Source of the DNA: Flavobacteriaceae bacterium D16
GTDB taxonomy: Bacteria > Bacteroidota > Bacteroidia > Flavobacteriales > Flavobacteriaceae
NCBI GenBank assembly: GCA_021295155.1
Contig: JAJTJC010000036.1
Coordinates: 1,116,001-1,180,000 of the forward strand
DNA length: 64,000 nt
Reading direction: 5' to 3'
Positions within the stretch are counted from its first letter, which is position 1. Every line of letters begins with the position of its first letter. Position numbers and translations under genes: made by a program. Below, piece after piece: positions 1-9,014 of this stretch. The notes below the pieces were generated by a model. The model was not told the DNA's origin and searched no databases. It saw only the letters and a list, made by a program, of their open reading frames with translations.

Positions 1-208
1 AAATATTACTCACCACGCTCAGGTTCCTCAAAATAAAGTAGATAATAATGGGGATAATTACGGTGAGAATAAAAATGGGCAGGATGTTACCATACTGCAT
101 TTCCTTCGGACTGTATTTCGGTGTGATCACAAAATAAGATAGCGTACCCATTAGTGGGATAAACAGCGGATGGAATAAATAAGACAGTACTTTGAGGAAT
201 ACTTTCAT
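1..208 (-). CDS. Membrane protein, N-terminal part only (runs off window start)
   Basis: Read on the minus strand, an ATG at 208-206 opens a frame that stays open to base 1 (69 codons). The start overlaps the rpoN stop as TGATG, so the two genes are translationally adjacent. The visible part is hydrophobic: a first membrane segment around residues 5-27 and a second around 42-62, joined by a short polar loop. No catalytic motif is present in this fragment. A membrane protein after rpoN fits my recollection of related genomes, but the family cannot be named from 69 residues. Confidence 0.7.
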   Translation of the reverse strand, partial: MKVFLKVLSYLFHPLFIPLMGTLSYFVITPKYSPKEMQYGNILPIFILTVIIPIIIYFILRNLSVVSNI

Positions 209-1662
209 CAAATCTGTTTTCTAAGACGAGCTACAGGAATCCCCAGCTGTTCCCGGTATTTGGCAACGGTACGTCTGGCAATGGGATACCCTTTTTCCTT
301 AAGCAACCTGGCTAGTTTGTCATCAGTTAATGGTTTTTTCTTGTTTTCTTCACCGATAACACTTTCCAGAATAGTCTTGATTTCCCGTGTAGACACGTCT
401 TCCCCTTCAATGTTCTTCATGGATTCCGAGAAATACTCCTTAATCAATTTTGTGCCGTAAGGGGTGTCTACATATTTACTGTTGGCTACCCGAGATACCG
501 TAGAAACATCCATTTGAATGGTGTCTGCAATGTCTTTCAGGATCATGGGTTTGAGTTTTCGCTCGTCCCCGCTAAGGAAGTATTCACTCTGATAGTCCAT
601 AATGGCCTTCATGGTTACATACAAGGTTTGTTGCCGCTGCCTAATGGCATCGATAAACCATTTTGCTGCGTCTAGTTTCTGCTTGATAAAAAGCACGGCA
701 TCCTTTTGAGCTTTGGTCCGCTCTTTGGATTTTTTATAGCCTTGTAGCATATTATTGTACTCTTTTGACACATGCAGGTCCGGAGCATTTCTTGAATTCA
801 GGCTAAGCTCGAGTTCTCCATCTACGATTTTTATGGAAAAATCAGGTACAATGTGTTCAATGATCTTATTTCCCCCAGAGTAGGACCCTCCTGGTTTGGG
901 ATTGAGTTTTTCTATTTCGGAGATAGCCGCCTTCAACTCTTCCTCCCCAACACCGTGTTTTTGCAGCAGTTTTTTGTAGTGCTTTTTCGTAAAATGTTCA
1001 AAGGATTTATTCAGGATATCCAGTGCAAGTTCTATCTCGGATGTGGGGCTTTTACGTTTTAATTGTATAATGAGGCATTCATCTAGCGATCTGGCACCCA
1101 CTCCTGGAGGATCAAGGTTTTGCACAACATTCAGCACGCTTTCAATAGCAGCTTCATCTACATATACGTTTTGTGTGAAAGCAAGATCATCCATGATATC
1201 GGGAATTGTTCTTCGGATATATCCACTTTCGTCTATACTCCCTACCAGGAATTCAGCAATAGCCCACTCCTCATCATTGAGGTAGATGGTGTTAAGCTGA
1301 TTCATAAGGTATTGAGTAAAGGAAACCCCTGCAGCAAATGGAATACTTTTTTCGTCCTCGTCGGGGCTGTAATTGCTGGTTTGAGTACGGTAATCCGGAA
1401 TTTCATCATCACTGAGGTAATCATCAATATTGATGTCTTCCGTATCAATGGTCTCATTATCCATATCCCCATCCAGAGACTCGCTGTACTCGTCTTCATT
1501 ATCCAGGCTTTCCTTGCCACTTTCGAGTGCAGGATTTTCTTCCAATTCCTGTTTGAGCCGCTGTTCAAATGCCTGTGTTGGCAATTGAATGAGCTTCATT
1601 AACTGGATCTGTTGGGGACTTAGCTTTTGCGCAAGTTTAAACTGTAAGTATTGTTTCAGCAT
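208..1662 (-). CDS. rpoN: RNA polymerase sigma-54 factor
   Basis: Alternative sigma factor that directs RNA polymerase to -24/-12 promoters and needs an AAA+ activator to open DNA. The 484 residues show the full family layout. A Gln/Leu-rich activator-interaction region fills residues 1-50. It is followed by a very acidic linker of about 60 residues, a core-binding domain at about 115-310 and a DNA-binding domain. The diagnostic RpoN box ARRTVAKYRE lies at about 462-471. It follows asnS by 43 bases on the same strand and overlaps the next membrane-protein gene by one base. The acidic linker is longer than in proteobacterial homologues. The start is the first Met before the Q-rich region. Confidence 0.97.
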   Translation of the reverse strand: MLKQYLQFKLAQKLSPQQIQLMKLIQLPTQAFEQRLKQELEENPALESGKESLDNEDEYSESLDGDMDNETIDTEDINIDDYLSDDEIPDYRTQTSNYSPDEDEKSIPFAAGVSFTQYLMNQLNTIYLNDEEWAIAEFLVGSIDESGYIRRTIPDIMDDLAFTQNVYVDEAAIESVLNVVQNLDPPGVGARSLDECLIIQLKRKSPTSEIELALDILNKSFEHFTKKHYKKLLQKHGVGEEELKAAISEIEKLNPKPGGSYSGGNKIIEHIVPDFSIKIVDGELELSLNSRNAPDLHVSKEYNNMLQGYKKSKERTKAQKDAVLFIKQKLDAAKWFIDAIRQRQQTLYVTMKAIMDYQSEYFLSGDERKLKPMILKDIADTIQMDVSTVSRVANSKYVDTPYGTKLIKEYFSESMKNIEGEDVSTREIKTILESVIGEENKKKPLTDDKLARLLKEKGYPIARRTVAKYREQLGIPVARLRKQI

Positions 1663-1705
1663 TTGAGTAACAGATCAACCTTCCTCATAAAGTTACATAT
1701 AAGTA

Positions 1706-3139
1706 TTAAAACTCTGCATTCTGCGGAGTTCTTGGGAATGGAATTACATCACGAATGTTACCCATGCCTGTAGCAAATTGCACCAGTCTTTCAAATCCTA
1801 GTCCGAATCCGCTGTGTACGGCACTTCCAAATTTTCGAAGATCCAGGTACCACCATAGTTCTTTTTCATCAATACCCATTTCACCAATGCGTTTTTGAAG
1901 TACATCCAGACGCTCCTCACGCTGCGAACCACCAACAATCTCCCCAATACCCGGGAAGAGGATGTCCATGGCTCCAACCGTCTTACCATCGTCATTGAGA
2001 CGCATATAAAAGGCTTTGATTTTTGCCGGATAGTCGAAAAGGATTACCGGGCATTTAAAATGTTTTTCAACCAAGTACCGTTCGTGTTCACTCTGGAGGT
2101 CCACGCCCCATTCATTAACCAGGAACTGAAACTTTTTCTTTTTGTTGGGTTTGCTATTGCGCAGGATATCGATGGCCTCTGTATAGGGGATTCTCTTGAA
2201 CTCGTTGTCTGTTATAAATTTCAGTTTTTCTATCAATGCCATTTCACTGCGCTCTGCTTGCGGACGGGTCTTTTCTTCATCGAGCAGTCGTTTTTCCAAA
2301 AATAAAAGGTCTTCCTCACAGTGATTTAAAATATATCCGAGAACACTTTTAATGAAATCCTCTGCCAAATCCATATTGCCCTCAAGATCATAAAAAGCCA
2401 TTTCGGGTTCAATCATCCAGAATTCTGCAAGGTGCCTCGAGGTATTCGAATTTTCCGCCCGGAAGGTAGGTCCAAAAGTGTATACCTTACCAAGGGCCAT
2501 GGCATAGGCCTCAGCTTCCAGTTGCCCGGATACCGTCAGGTTGGTTTCCTTACCAAAAAAATCCTGGCTATAATCCACTTCTTCCCCATCAGTTAAAGGT
2601 GGGTTCTTAGGATCCAGGGTAGTGACGCGAAACATTTCTCCTGCCCCCTCGGCATCTGAGCCGGTAATTATCGGAGCGTGGAAATAATAGAATCCATTTT
2701 CCCTGAAATAATTGTGAATAGCAAAAGCAAGAGCCGACCTCACACGCATTACAGCTGCAAAGGTGTTGGTGCGAACCCTCAGGTGGGCTTGTTCCCTCAG
2801 GAATTCCATGGAATGCTTTTTGGGCTGTATCGGATAACGATCGGGATCTGCCCCTCCATGGATAAAAAGTTCCTTTACCTGAATCTCTACTTCCTGTCCG
2901 CGACCCATACTTTCTACCACGGTTCCTGAAACTCGGACGGCTGCTCCGGTGGAGATCTGTTTCAGGAGGTCCTCGTCAAAGGCTTCAAAATCCACTACAC
3001 ATTGGAGACTACGTTGAGAGGATCCATCATTAAGTGCAATAAAACGGTTGCTGCGAAAAGTACGTACCCATCCGTTAACCACAACTTCCTTGCCAATCCA
3101 ATCCCGGTGTAAGAGATCTATAATTCGATATGCCTCCAT
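1706..3139 (-). CDS. asnS: Asparaginyl-tRNA synthetase
   Basis: Charges tRNA-Asn with asparagine in the cytoplasm (class IIb synthetase). The 477 residues begin with an OB-fold anticodon-binding domain (about 1-110), followed by the class II catalytic core. Motif 2 surrounds [17 protein letters not shown] and motif 3 is the C-terminal GLGFERLV with its ATP-binding Arg. Length is normal for bacterial AsnS. A -7-like TATCTTTG lies on the minus strand at 3172-3165, about 25 bases before the ATG, but no matching -33 box is visible. It probably heads a transcript that continues into rpoN. Confidence 0.97.
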   Translation of the reverse strand: MEAYRIIDLLHRDWIGKEVVVNGWVRTFRSNRFIALNDGSSQRSLQCVVDFEAFDEDLLKQISTGAAVRVSGTVVESMGRGQEVEIQVKELFIHGGADPDRYPIQPKKHSMEFLREQAHLRVRTNTFAAVMRVRSALAFAIHNYFRENGFYYFHAPIITGSDAEGAGEMFRVTTLDPKNPPLTDGEEVDYSQDFFGKETNLTVSGQLEAEAYAMALGKVYTFGPTFRAENSNTSRHLAEFWMIEPEMAFYDLEGNMDLAEDFIKSVLGYILNHCEEDLLFLEKRLLDEEKTRPQAERSEMALIEKLKFITDNEFKRIPYTEAIDILRNSKPNKKKKFQFLVNEWGVDLQSEHERYLVEKHFKCPVILFDYPAKIKAFYMRLNDDGKTVGAMDILFPGIGEIVGGSQREERLDVLQKRIGEMGIDEKELWWYLDLRKFGSAVHSGFGLGFERLVQFATGMGNIRDVIPFPRTPQNAEF

Positions 3140-3237
3140 ACAAATGTTATCTTAATTCAAACCCCAAAGATAACCCATATCAAAAAAAAAAGAGCCGTAT
3201 ACTGCTGTTTTATGGCAGTTATAAAAGCGAGTTGAAA

Positions 3238-5634
3238 TCAGGCTGTGCTGTCAGGAAGTTCATCCTTAGGCAGAATGTCAATCTGAGGTTTTTTGAGGAC
3301 CTCTTTATTCGCGATGCTACGCTCTAGGGAGAGTAAAAGTGAGGGCAGGAGGATAAGGTTAGCCAGCATGGCAAAGAGGAGGGTGGCCGAAACCAGCGCT
3401 CCCAAGGCAACTGTGCCTCCAAAACTGGATATGATGAATACCGAAAAACCAAAAAAGAGCACTATGGAGGTATAGAACATACTTACCCCAGTTTCCCTAA
3501 GGGCAGCGTAAACCGATTGCTTGATACGCCATTTGTTAGCGGATAATTCCTGCCGGTATTTGGCAAGGAAATGAATGGTGTCATCTACGGATATACCAAA
3601 TGCGATGCTAAAAACTAATATGGTCGATGGTTTAATAGGAACTCCCACGAAACCCATTACCCCTGCAGTAATCAGAAGGGGTAGCAGGTTGGGGATTAGT
3701 GAAATCAGAATCATGCGGACAGACCTAAAAAGATAGGCCATGAACAGGGCGATTAATCCGATTGCCAGTGATAGCGATAGAACCAGATTCCGCACCAGGT
3801 ATTTGGTGCCTTTTAGAAATAACAAGGCTTTACCGGTCATATATACCGAATAACGCTCATCCGGAAATATTTTAGTGATATTCTCTATCAGCAGCCTTTC
3901 AATCTCCTCCATCCGATCTGTCTTCACATCCCGAATAAAGGTGGTCATTCTGGCTACCTGTCCGGTACTGTCCACAAAACTTTCCAGGAGATCACTATTT
4001 CCCTGGGATTTTCGTGCTACATCCATAATAAAGGTATTTTCCTGAGCAGTTGGCAGCTGATAGTACTTTGGAATTCCGTTATAAAAAGCCTGTTTGGAAT
4101 ACTTTATTAAGTTTACTACCGATACCGGTTTGGAAAGTTCCGGGGTTTCTTCTATGATCTGTCCCAGGCGGTCCATGCGCTTAAGTGTAGCGGCTTTCAT
4201 GACCCCCTTTTCCCTGTCTGTATCAATTACAATTTCAACAGGCATAATGCCATCAAACTCTTCTTCAAAAAACCGGATATCTGCGAAAAATTCGGCTTTC
4301 TTGGGCATGTCTTCAATAGGGCTTCCGGAGATTTCGATCTGGTAGATTCCGATTATACTCAAGGCCAGTAAGGCCACAGAAGTAAAGTAAACCCCAATAC
4401 GATGTTCACGAACTATGCGCTCCATCCAGCTAACAAAACCATCAATCCATTTCTTGTTGAGGTGTTTGAGGTGTTTGGTTTTGGGCAAGGCCATAAAACT
4501 GTAGACAATGGGAATGATCAACAACGAAAGCATGAAAATACCCAGTATATTAATCGATGCTACGGTGCCAAATTCGGTAAGCAGTTTACTGTCTGTAATG
4601 ATAAATGTTGCAAACCCACAGGCCGTGGTAACGTTGGTCATCAGGGTAGCATTGCCAATTTTAGAAATTACCCTTTGCAGTGAAAGTGCCTGATTTCCGT
4701 GCTTATTTACTTCCTGCTGATATTTATTGATCAGGAATATACAATTGGGGATTCCGATGACAATTATCAAAGGCGGGATCAGTGCCGTCAGTACGGTTAT
4801 TTCATAACGCAGCAGGCCAAGTATGCCGAAAGCCCACATAACTCCAATGGTCACAACACAAATGGATATAAAAGTGGCCCGAATACTGCGGAAAAAGAAA
4901 AAGAAAATTAGGGAGGTTACTAACAGGGCGGCCCCAATAAACTTCCCTATTTCATCGATGATATTCTGCGAATTGAGGGTGCGGATATAGGGCATGCCTG
5001 AAACGCGGACATCCAGCTGCGTTTCTTCCTCAAAATCTTCCACCAATCCTGTAAGTTCATTGAGGACAAAATCTTTCCTGACCGAGGTATTTACAATATC
5101 CTGGTCCAGATATACCACCGTTCGGATAGTTCCTGTCTCTTTGTTATAGAGAACTTTATCGTAAAACGGCAGCTCATTAAAGAGCCTGTTGGTAAGGCTG
5201 TCAATTTCTTCCTGAGAGTTTACTTCGCCCTGCAGGAAAGGCAGCAATACAAACTCCTGTTTATCATTATCTTTCTCCAGAATTTGAAGGTTATCTGTGG
5301 AGACTACAAAATCCACTTCAGGAAAGGCATCCAGTTTTTTGCTCAGTATATTCCAGCGATTGAATTTTTCCGGGGTGAACAAAGAGCTGTCTTTAACGCC
5401 AAGTATTATAGCATTACCTTCTTCTCCAAAAATGCTCAGGAATTCGTTGTACTTGAGGTTTACTGGATGATCGTCAGGAAGCAGGTTGGCTTCTGAGGTA
5501 GAGAATCGCATGTGTTGCCACTGCATGGCAAGAAACACAGTTACCACGGCTATCAAGGCAAGAATGAGAATTCTGTTGCGCAAGATGATCCGTGCTACTT
5601 TTAGCCAAAAGCCCTGTGTTAATTTTGCTGCCAT
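3238..5634 (-). CDS. RND superfamily exporter (MMPL/patched-like)
   Basis: A 798-residue inner-membrane protein with the duplicated architecture of RND/MMPL exporters. There is one membrane segment at about 15-35, then a large periplasmic domain (40-220) and five segments (225-380). The second half repeats this with a segment near 410, a second periplasmic domain (430-615) and a closing bundle (620-770). The second half contains GISVDDTIHF, matching the Asp-containing proton-relay helix of the family. Substrate is unknown; related proteins move lipids or hydrophobic compounds. No membrane-fusion partner is next to it, which fits the MMPL rather than the AcrB branch. A TACCTTTG -7 element lies at 5662-5655, about 20 bases before the start. 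Confidence 0.9.
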   Translation of the reverse strand: MAAKLTQGFWLKVARIILRNRILILALIAVVTVFLAMQWQHMRFSTSEANLLPDDHPVNLKYNEFLSIFGEEGNAIILGVKDSSLFTPEKFNRWNILSKKLDAFPEVDFVVSTDNLQILEKDNDKQEFVLLPFLQGEVNSQEEIDSLTNRLFNELPFYDKVLYNKETGTIRTVVYLDQDIVNTSVRKDFVLNELTGLVEDFEEETQLDVRVSGMPYIRTLNSQNIIDEIGKFIGAALLVTSLIFFFFFRSIRATFISICVVTIGVMWAFGILGLLRYEITVLTALIPPLIIVIGIPNCIFLINKYQQEVNKHGNQALSLQRVISKIGNATLMTNVTTACGFATFIITDSKLLTEFGTVASINILGIFMLSLLIIPIVYSFMALPKTKHLKHLNKKWIDGFVSWMERIVREHRIGVYFTSVALLALSIIGIYQIEISGSPIEDMPKKAEFFADIRFFEEEFDGIMPVEIVIDTDREKGVMKAATLKRMDRLGQIIEETPELSKPVSVVNLIKYSKQAFYNGIPKYYQLPTAQENTFIMDVARKSQGNSDLLESFVDSTGQVARMTTFIRDVKTDRMEEIERLLIENITKIFPDERYSVYMTGKALLFLKGTKYLVRNLVLSLSLAIGLIALFMAYLFRSVRMILISLIPNLLPLLITAGVMGFVGVPIKPSTILVFSIAFGISVDDTIHFLAKYRQELSANKWRIKQSVYAALRETGVSMFYTSIVLFFGFSVFIISSFGGTVALGALVSATLLFAMLANLILLPSLLLSLERSIANKEVLKKPQIDILPKDELPDSTA

Positions 5635-5785
5635 TGTATACCTTCTCCGGGCGGCAAAGGTAGAAAATGACCAACAGTGTTCCTAGTAGACCTTTGAGAA
5701 AAGGGATAGATAACAAACTGAAATCGGGAAAAATAGCATTGACACAGCATAATTGGTTAACTTCCTGTGCAATAAAACTTACAGG

Positions 5786-5917
5786 GTGGTATCAGAAACT
5801 CCTCATAAACGTTACAGGCGCAGAGCAAGACGACTCTACCGGATTTTGATCCTGTTATGTGTTGGTGTTCTGATTATGGCAGTAATTGGCTTTTATTTTA
5901 AAGAGTACATGGAGTAG
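5786..5917 (+). CDS. Possible small single-span membrane protein
   Basis: The 298-base gap between the exporter and frr contains one plus-strand frame with protein-like character. A GTG at 5786 opens 43 codons, with an in-frame TTG at 5753 as an alternative. The product would have an Arg-rich N-terminus (RYRRRARRLYR), one hydrophobic span of about 18 residues and a short charged tail ending at a TAG at 5915. Positive-inside topology is consistent with a small membrane protein. There is no ATG start, no clear promoter and no recognised family, so this may be chance. The rest of the gap shows nothing else. Confidence 0.3.
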   Translation: MVSETPHKRYRRRARRLYRILILLCVGVLIMAVIGFYFKEYME

Positions 5918-5932
5918 GGAAGTGCCTGACAA

Positions 5933-6487
5933 CTACACCTTCATAATTTCAGCTTCTTTAACTTCGAGCAAGGCATCTATCTTTTTGATATAGGAATCCG
6001 TGAGTTCCTGTATATCGATTTCTGCATTTTTTTCTAAATCTTCAGAAACCTCCAGGCTCTTTATTTCTTTATTGGCTTCCTGTCGTGCACTTCTTACACC
6101 AACTTTGGCGTCCTCTGTTTCAGCTTTGGCCTGCTTAACCAATTGTATTCTTCGCTCTTCAGTAAGCGGCGGTACATTAATGATCACCGTCTCGCCATTA
6201 TTCATAGGATTAAAACCCAGGTTGGCGTTCATAATGGCCGTTTCTATCTCTCCTAACAAACTTTTTTCCCAGGGTTGTACAGAAAGGGTCCGTGCATCGG
6301 GGGTGTTGATGTTGGATACCTGCGATAGCGGGGTCATAGATCCGTAGTATTCTACCATAACGCTGGATAACATGGAAGGATTTGCTCTACCGGCTCTGAT
6401 TTTAATAAACTCCTTTTCCAAATGCTCAATGGCAGCATCCATACTTTCTTTGGTTGTTTCCAGTACCAAGTCTATTTCTTCATTCAT
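5933..6487 (-). CDS. frr: Ribosome recycling factor
   Basis: Splits post-termination ribosomes together with EF-G. The 184 residues match the family length and pattern, with KIRAGRANPSML near residues 30-42 and the EERR..LVKQAK helix in the second half. Together these form the three-helix bundle and hinge domain of RRF. It lies 38 bases downstream of pyrH on the same strand, the usual bacterial pairing, so the two are probably cotranscribed. The start is the ATG at 6487, just before NEEIDLV. Confidence 0.97.
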   Translation of the reverse strand: MNEEIDLVLETTKESMDAAIEHLEKEFIKIRAGRANPSMLSSVMVEYYGSMTPLSQVSNINTPDARTLSVQPWEKSLLGEIETAIMNANLGFNPMNNGETVIINVPPLTEERRIQLVKQAKAETEDAKVGVRSARQEANKEIKSLEVSEDLEKNAEIDIQELTDSYIKKIDALLEVKEAEIMKV

Positions 6488-6525
6488 TTCTACACGTTGT
6501 TAAGGTTAATAATTACCTGATCAAA

Positions 6526-7233
6526 TTATAGATTTACTACGGTTCCGATATTCTCACCCGAAACAATCTTCAAAAGATTTCCTTTTTTGTTCATGTCAAA
6601 AACAACAATTGGAAGTTCATTTTCCTGACTAAGGGTAAAGGCTGTTGTGTCCATAACCTTCAGCCCTTTGTTTAGTACATCTTTAAAGGATATCTTATCA
6701 AATTTGGTTGCCGTTTTGTCTTTTTCCGGATCACTGGTGTAAATGCCATCTACCCGGGTTCCCTTCAGGATAACATCAGCTTCAATCTCTATTGCCCGAA
6801 GTACGGCTGCAGAGTCCGTTGTAAAATACGGATTGCCCGTACCTCCTCCAAAAATAACCACTCTGCCCTTCTCCAGGTGGCGCATGGCCCTTCTTCGGAT
6901 AAAAGGTTCAGCCACCTCGTTGATCTTAATAGCAGATTGCAGGCGCGTTTCCAAACCCTTATCTTCCAGAGCAGCCTGCAGCGCCAGGCCATTGATGATC
7001 GTGGCCAGCATTCCCATATGGTCTCCCTGAACACGATCCATGCCATTGCTCTCACCGGCCAGTCCCCTGAAAATATTACCTCCACCAATTACTATTGCGA
7101 CTTCAACACCGGTGCTAAGGACTTCCTTGATCTCATCTGCATATTCGGCAAGGCGTTTGGGATCTATTCCGTATTGTCTTTCTCCCATTAAGGCTTCACC
7201 ACTTAGTTTTAAAAGGATCCTTTTATATCGCAT
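6526..7233 (-). CDS. pyrH: Uridylate kinase
   Basis: Phosphorylates UMP to UDP using ATP in pyrimidine nucleotide synthesis; hexameric amino acid kinase fold. I chose the ATG at 7233 ([15 protein letters not shown]) because it gives 235 residues, the standard length. An upstream in-frame start at 7257 would add eight residues that family members lack. Visible motifs are the Lys/Gly-rich KLSGEAL loop, the [10 protein letters not shown] glycine loop and [14 protein letters not shown] for nucleotide binding. A TATTTTTG -7 element occurs on this strand at 7262-7255. The gene is followed by frr. Confidence 0.96.
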   Translation of the reverse strand: MRYKRILLKLSGEALMGERQYGIDPKRLAEYADEIKEVLSTGVEVAIVIGGGNIFRGLAGESNGMDRVQGDHMGMLATIINGLALQAALEDKGLETRLQSAIKINEVAEPFIRRRAMRHLEKGRVVIFGGGTGNPYFTTDSAAVLRAIEIEADVILKGTRVDGIYTSDPEKDKTATKFDKISFKDVLNKGLKVMDTTAFTLSQENELPIVVFDMNKKGNLLKIVSGENIGTVVNL

Positions 7234-7355
7234 GAATTTCGGCTTGATGTCAAACAAAAATAATCAAAAAAACAAGGGCATACAGGCACTTTCTGTCAAA
7301 AATGATACCAACATTGCACTACTAATATCAAGGTCTAGAAGGTGGATTATCACTT

Positions 7356-7413
7356 AAAAAGTAAAGTATATTTGTCAAAAAGTAAAATAAACTTTACATT
7401 TGAACAAATTTGT
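7356..7413. promoter_or_regulatory. Repeat-rich operator region of the membrane protein/XRE pair
   Basis: Three short repeats overlap the promoter here. AAAAAGTAAA occurs twice as a direct repeat (7356-7365 and 7377-7386), exactly 21 bases apart, about two helical turns. GTAAAGT (7361-7367) and ACTTTAC (7391-7397) form an inverted pair. ACAAATTTGT (7404-7413) is a perfect 10-bp palindrome touching the start codon. Such an array fits binding by the XRE-type regulator encoded just downstream. That link is inference. Confidence 0.5.
7371..7402 (+). promoter_or_regulatory. Bacteroidota-type promoter
   Basis: TTTG at 7371-7374, 20 bases of spacer, then TACATTTG at 7395-7402. This matches the Bacteroidota TTTG / TAnnTTTG consensus exactly. 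A second possible -7 element, TATATTTG, lies at 7367-7374. Transcription would begin near 7408-7410, only a few bases before the first possible ATG at 7414, so the leader would be almost absent. Confidence 0.65.
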
Positions 7414-7899
7414 ATGATGAACACGAGGTATTTATTTAACGCGAAGTATCGCCAATTAGGCTGGATGGTATTTGTGCCGGCCACCATCCTGGGCATTCTC
7501 ACCCTAATCCTGGAATGGGAACCTGCGCTATTGGATGTAAAGGTTTTGGGGTTTTTTATCGATGAGGTTTTTGGTGTGGAAAAGCTCGTAGGTTTCACGG
7601 AGAACAATATTTTAAATGAGATACTTGGAATATTAGTTATTCTTAGCGGACTGCTTGTTGCTTTCAGCCGTGAGCGTGATGAGGATGAACTGATTACAAA
7701 AATCCGATTGGAATCCCTGGTCTGGGCAACCTACTGGAATTACGGTATCCTGATCCTGGCCTTTTTATTCCTGTATGACCTTACCTTTTATTGGGTAATG
7801 GTGTTCAACATGTTTACCATTCTTTATCTGTTTATTATTCGGTTTACCCTTGCTATTCGAAAACTTAAAGCCTCCGCCAGTCATGAAGAACACGATTAA
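7414..7899 (+). CDS. Small integral membrane protein paired with an XRE regulator
   Basis: About 161 residues with four hydrophobic segments, roughly at 12-32, 66-86, 105-125 and 128-150. Acidic and basic loops lie between them, including the charged stretch SRERDEDELITKIRLE. No catalytic motif is visible and the function is unknown. The start is the ATG at 7414 or the adjacent one at 7417; longer in-frame starts would run through the promoter. The gene overlaps the following XRE regulator by 17 bases, so the two are almost certainly one operon. Small XRE regulators next to multi-span membrane proteins are common, but what they respond to is mostly unknown. Confidence 0.85.
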   Translation: MMNTRYLFNAKYRQLGWMVFVPATILGILTLILEWEPALLDVKVLGFFIDEVFGVEKLVGFTENNILNEILGILVILSGLLVAFSRERDEDELITKIRLESLVWATYWNYGILILAFLFLYDLTFYWVMVFNMFTILYLFIIRFTLAIRKLKASASHEEHD

Positions 7900-8089
7900 A
7901 GTTAACAGAGCCAGATTGGGAATGACACAGGCGGATCTGGCAGGCAAAGTACAGGTAAGCCGCCAGACCATTAATGCTATGGAGCTGGGGAAGTATGCCC
8001 CTTCCACAATACTCTCATTAAAGTTATCCGAGATTTTTGGTGTAGGAGTGAACGAGCTTTTTATACTGGAGGCGCGAGACTGGTCCTAA
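7883..8089 (+). CDS. XRE-family helix-turn-helix regulator (short form)
   Basis: A 68-residue protein that is essentially one HTH_3 domain. The helix-turn-helix is MTQADLAGKVQVSRQTINAM, followed by ELGKYAPS and a helix ending in FGVGVNELF, typical of the compact YozG-like group. The start at 7883 (MKNTIKV) is inside the 3' end of the membrane-protein gene; an upstream in-frame start would add 11 residues outside the fold. It ends just before a strong bidirectional terminator. It probably binds the repeats at 7356-7413 and regulates its own operon, but no direct evidence is visible. Confidence 0.9.
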   Translation: MKNTIKVNRARLGMTQADLAGKVQVSRQTINAMELGKYAPSTILSLKLSEIFGVGVNELFILEARDWS

Positions 8090-8093
8090 AATA

Positions 8094-8121
8094 AAAAGCC
8101 GCCTTGATAAAGGCGGCTTTT
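8094..8121. terminator. Bidirectional intrinsic terminator
   Basis: Perfect 12-bp stem AAAAGCCGCCTT / AAGGCGGCTTTT around a 4-base loop (8106-8109). A/T runs flank both sides, so it can end transcription from the XRE operon (plus) and from rpsB-tsf (minus). Confidence 0.9.
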
Positions 8122-8143
8122 GAAAATTTTGATCTAAGGTTAT

Positions 8144-8971
8144 TTATGACCCTAGTGCTACACGCTGAAAACCTGTGATTTCAAGGCTGGAATCTACAGA
8201 CTTAACATATTGGTTTACAGTTTGTTTACTATCCTTAATAAAGGCCTGATTAACAAGTGTGTTGTCTTTGAAGAATCTTTTCAGTTTTCCCTGAGCAATT
8301 TTATCAAGCATTGCTTCAGGTTTTCCTTCCTGACGAAGTTGATCTTTGGCAATCTCTATTTCTTTTTCAATAACACTTTGCTCTACGGCATCTTCATTAA
8401 GCGCTACAGGATTCATAGCGGCCGCCTGCATGGCAACATCTTTGGCAGCTGAAGCAGAACCTTCAACAGCGCCGGACAATCCTACCAAAGTAGCGATCTT
8501 GTTACCAGCATGTATATAAGATCCTACAAAAGGTGCATTCAGTTTTTTGAAACCACCAATCTCAATTTTCTCACCAATTACTCCGGTTTGCTCAATAAGC
8601 TTTTCCTCAACGGTAAGGCCGTTGTAAGTTGCCTTGAGAAACTCTTCCTTGGAATCGAAATTCAGGGCCAGTTCAGCCAAATCTTTCGCCAGGGTAACAA
8701 AGGTATCGTTCTTAGCTACGAAATCAGTTTCACAGTTCAGAGAGATAATAACCCCGTTGGTACGATCTTCATTAACCTTGGCAATAGCAGCACCTTCAGA
8801 TGATTCTCGGTCGGCACGTTTTGCGGCTACTTTCTGACCTTTCTTTCTGAGGATTTCAATTGCTTTGTCAAAATCCCCTTCTGCTTCTACAAGGGCGTTT
8901 TTGCAGTCCATCATGCCTGCACCCGTAGATTTTCTTAATTTGTTTACCTCTGCGGCGGTAATCTTAACCAT
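8144..8971 (-). CDS. tsf: Elongation factor Ts
   Basis: Guanine-nucleotide exchange factor that regenerates EF-Tu-GTP. It is 275 residues from the ATG at 8971 (MVKITAAEVNKLR); a TTG two codons upstream is less likely. The N-terminal UBA-like domain (1-55) contains LRKSTGAGMMDCKNAL. The core carries NCETDFVAKN, the signature that inserts near the EF-Tu nucleotide site, and the dimerisation/coiled-coil region follows. It is 43 bases downstream of rpsB on the same strand, the near-universal rpsB-tsf pairing, and ends at the shared terminator at 8094-8121. Confidence 0.97.
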   Translation of the reverse strand: MVKITAAEVNKLRKSTGAGMMDCKNALVEAEGDFDKAIEILRKKGQKVAAKRADRESSEGAAIAKVNEDRTNGVIISLNCETDFVAKNDTFVTLAKDLAELALNFDSKEEFLKATYNGLTVEEKLIEQTGVIGEKIEIGGFKKLNAPFVGSYIHAGNKIATLVGLSGAVEGSASAAKDVAMQAAAMNPVALNEDAVEQSVIEKEIEIAKDQLRQEGKPEAMLDKIAQGKLKRFFKDNTLVNQAFIKDSKQTVNQYVKSVDSSLEITGFQRVALGS

Positions 8972-9014
8972 TTCCAATTTATTTATGTCTTTTTATATAG
9001 TTGTATTCAGGGGT

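Noticed and set aside
1120-1602. 160-codon plus-strand frame opposite rpoN
   Set aside because: Shadow of the rpoN coding sequence; composition is unlike a real protein.
3182-3219. Small hairpin plus A/T run downstream of the RND exporter, as a terminator
   Set aside because: Only five base pairs with a 9-base loop, and the T-run on the minus strand begins about nine bases after the stem, so the geometry is wrong.
5738-5765. TTGACA near 5740 as a sigma-70 promoter
   Set aside because: The organism's promoters follow the TTTG/TAnnTTTG type, and no matching -10 lies at the right distance.
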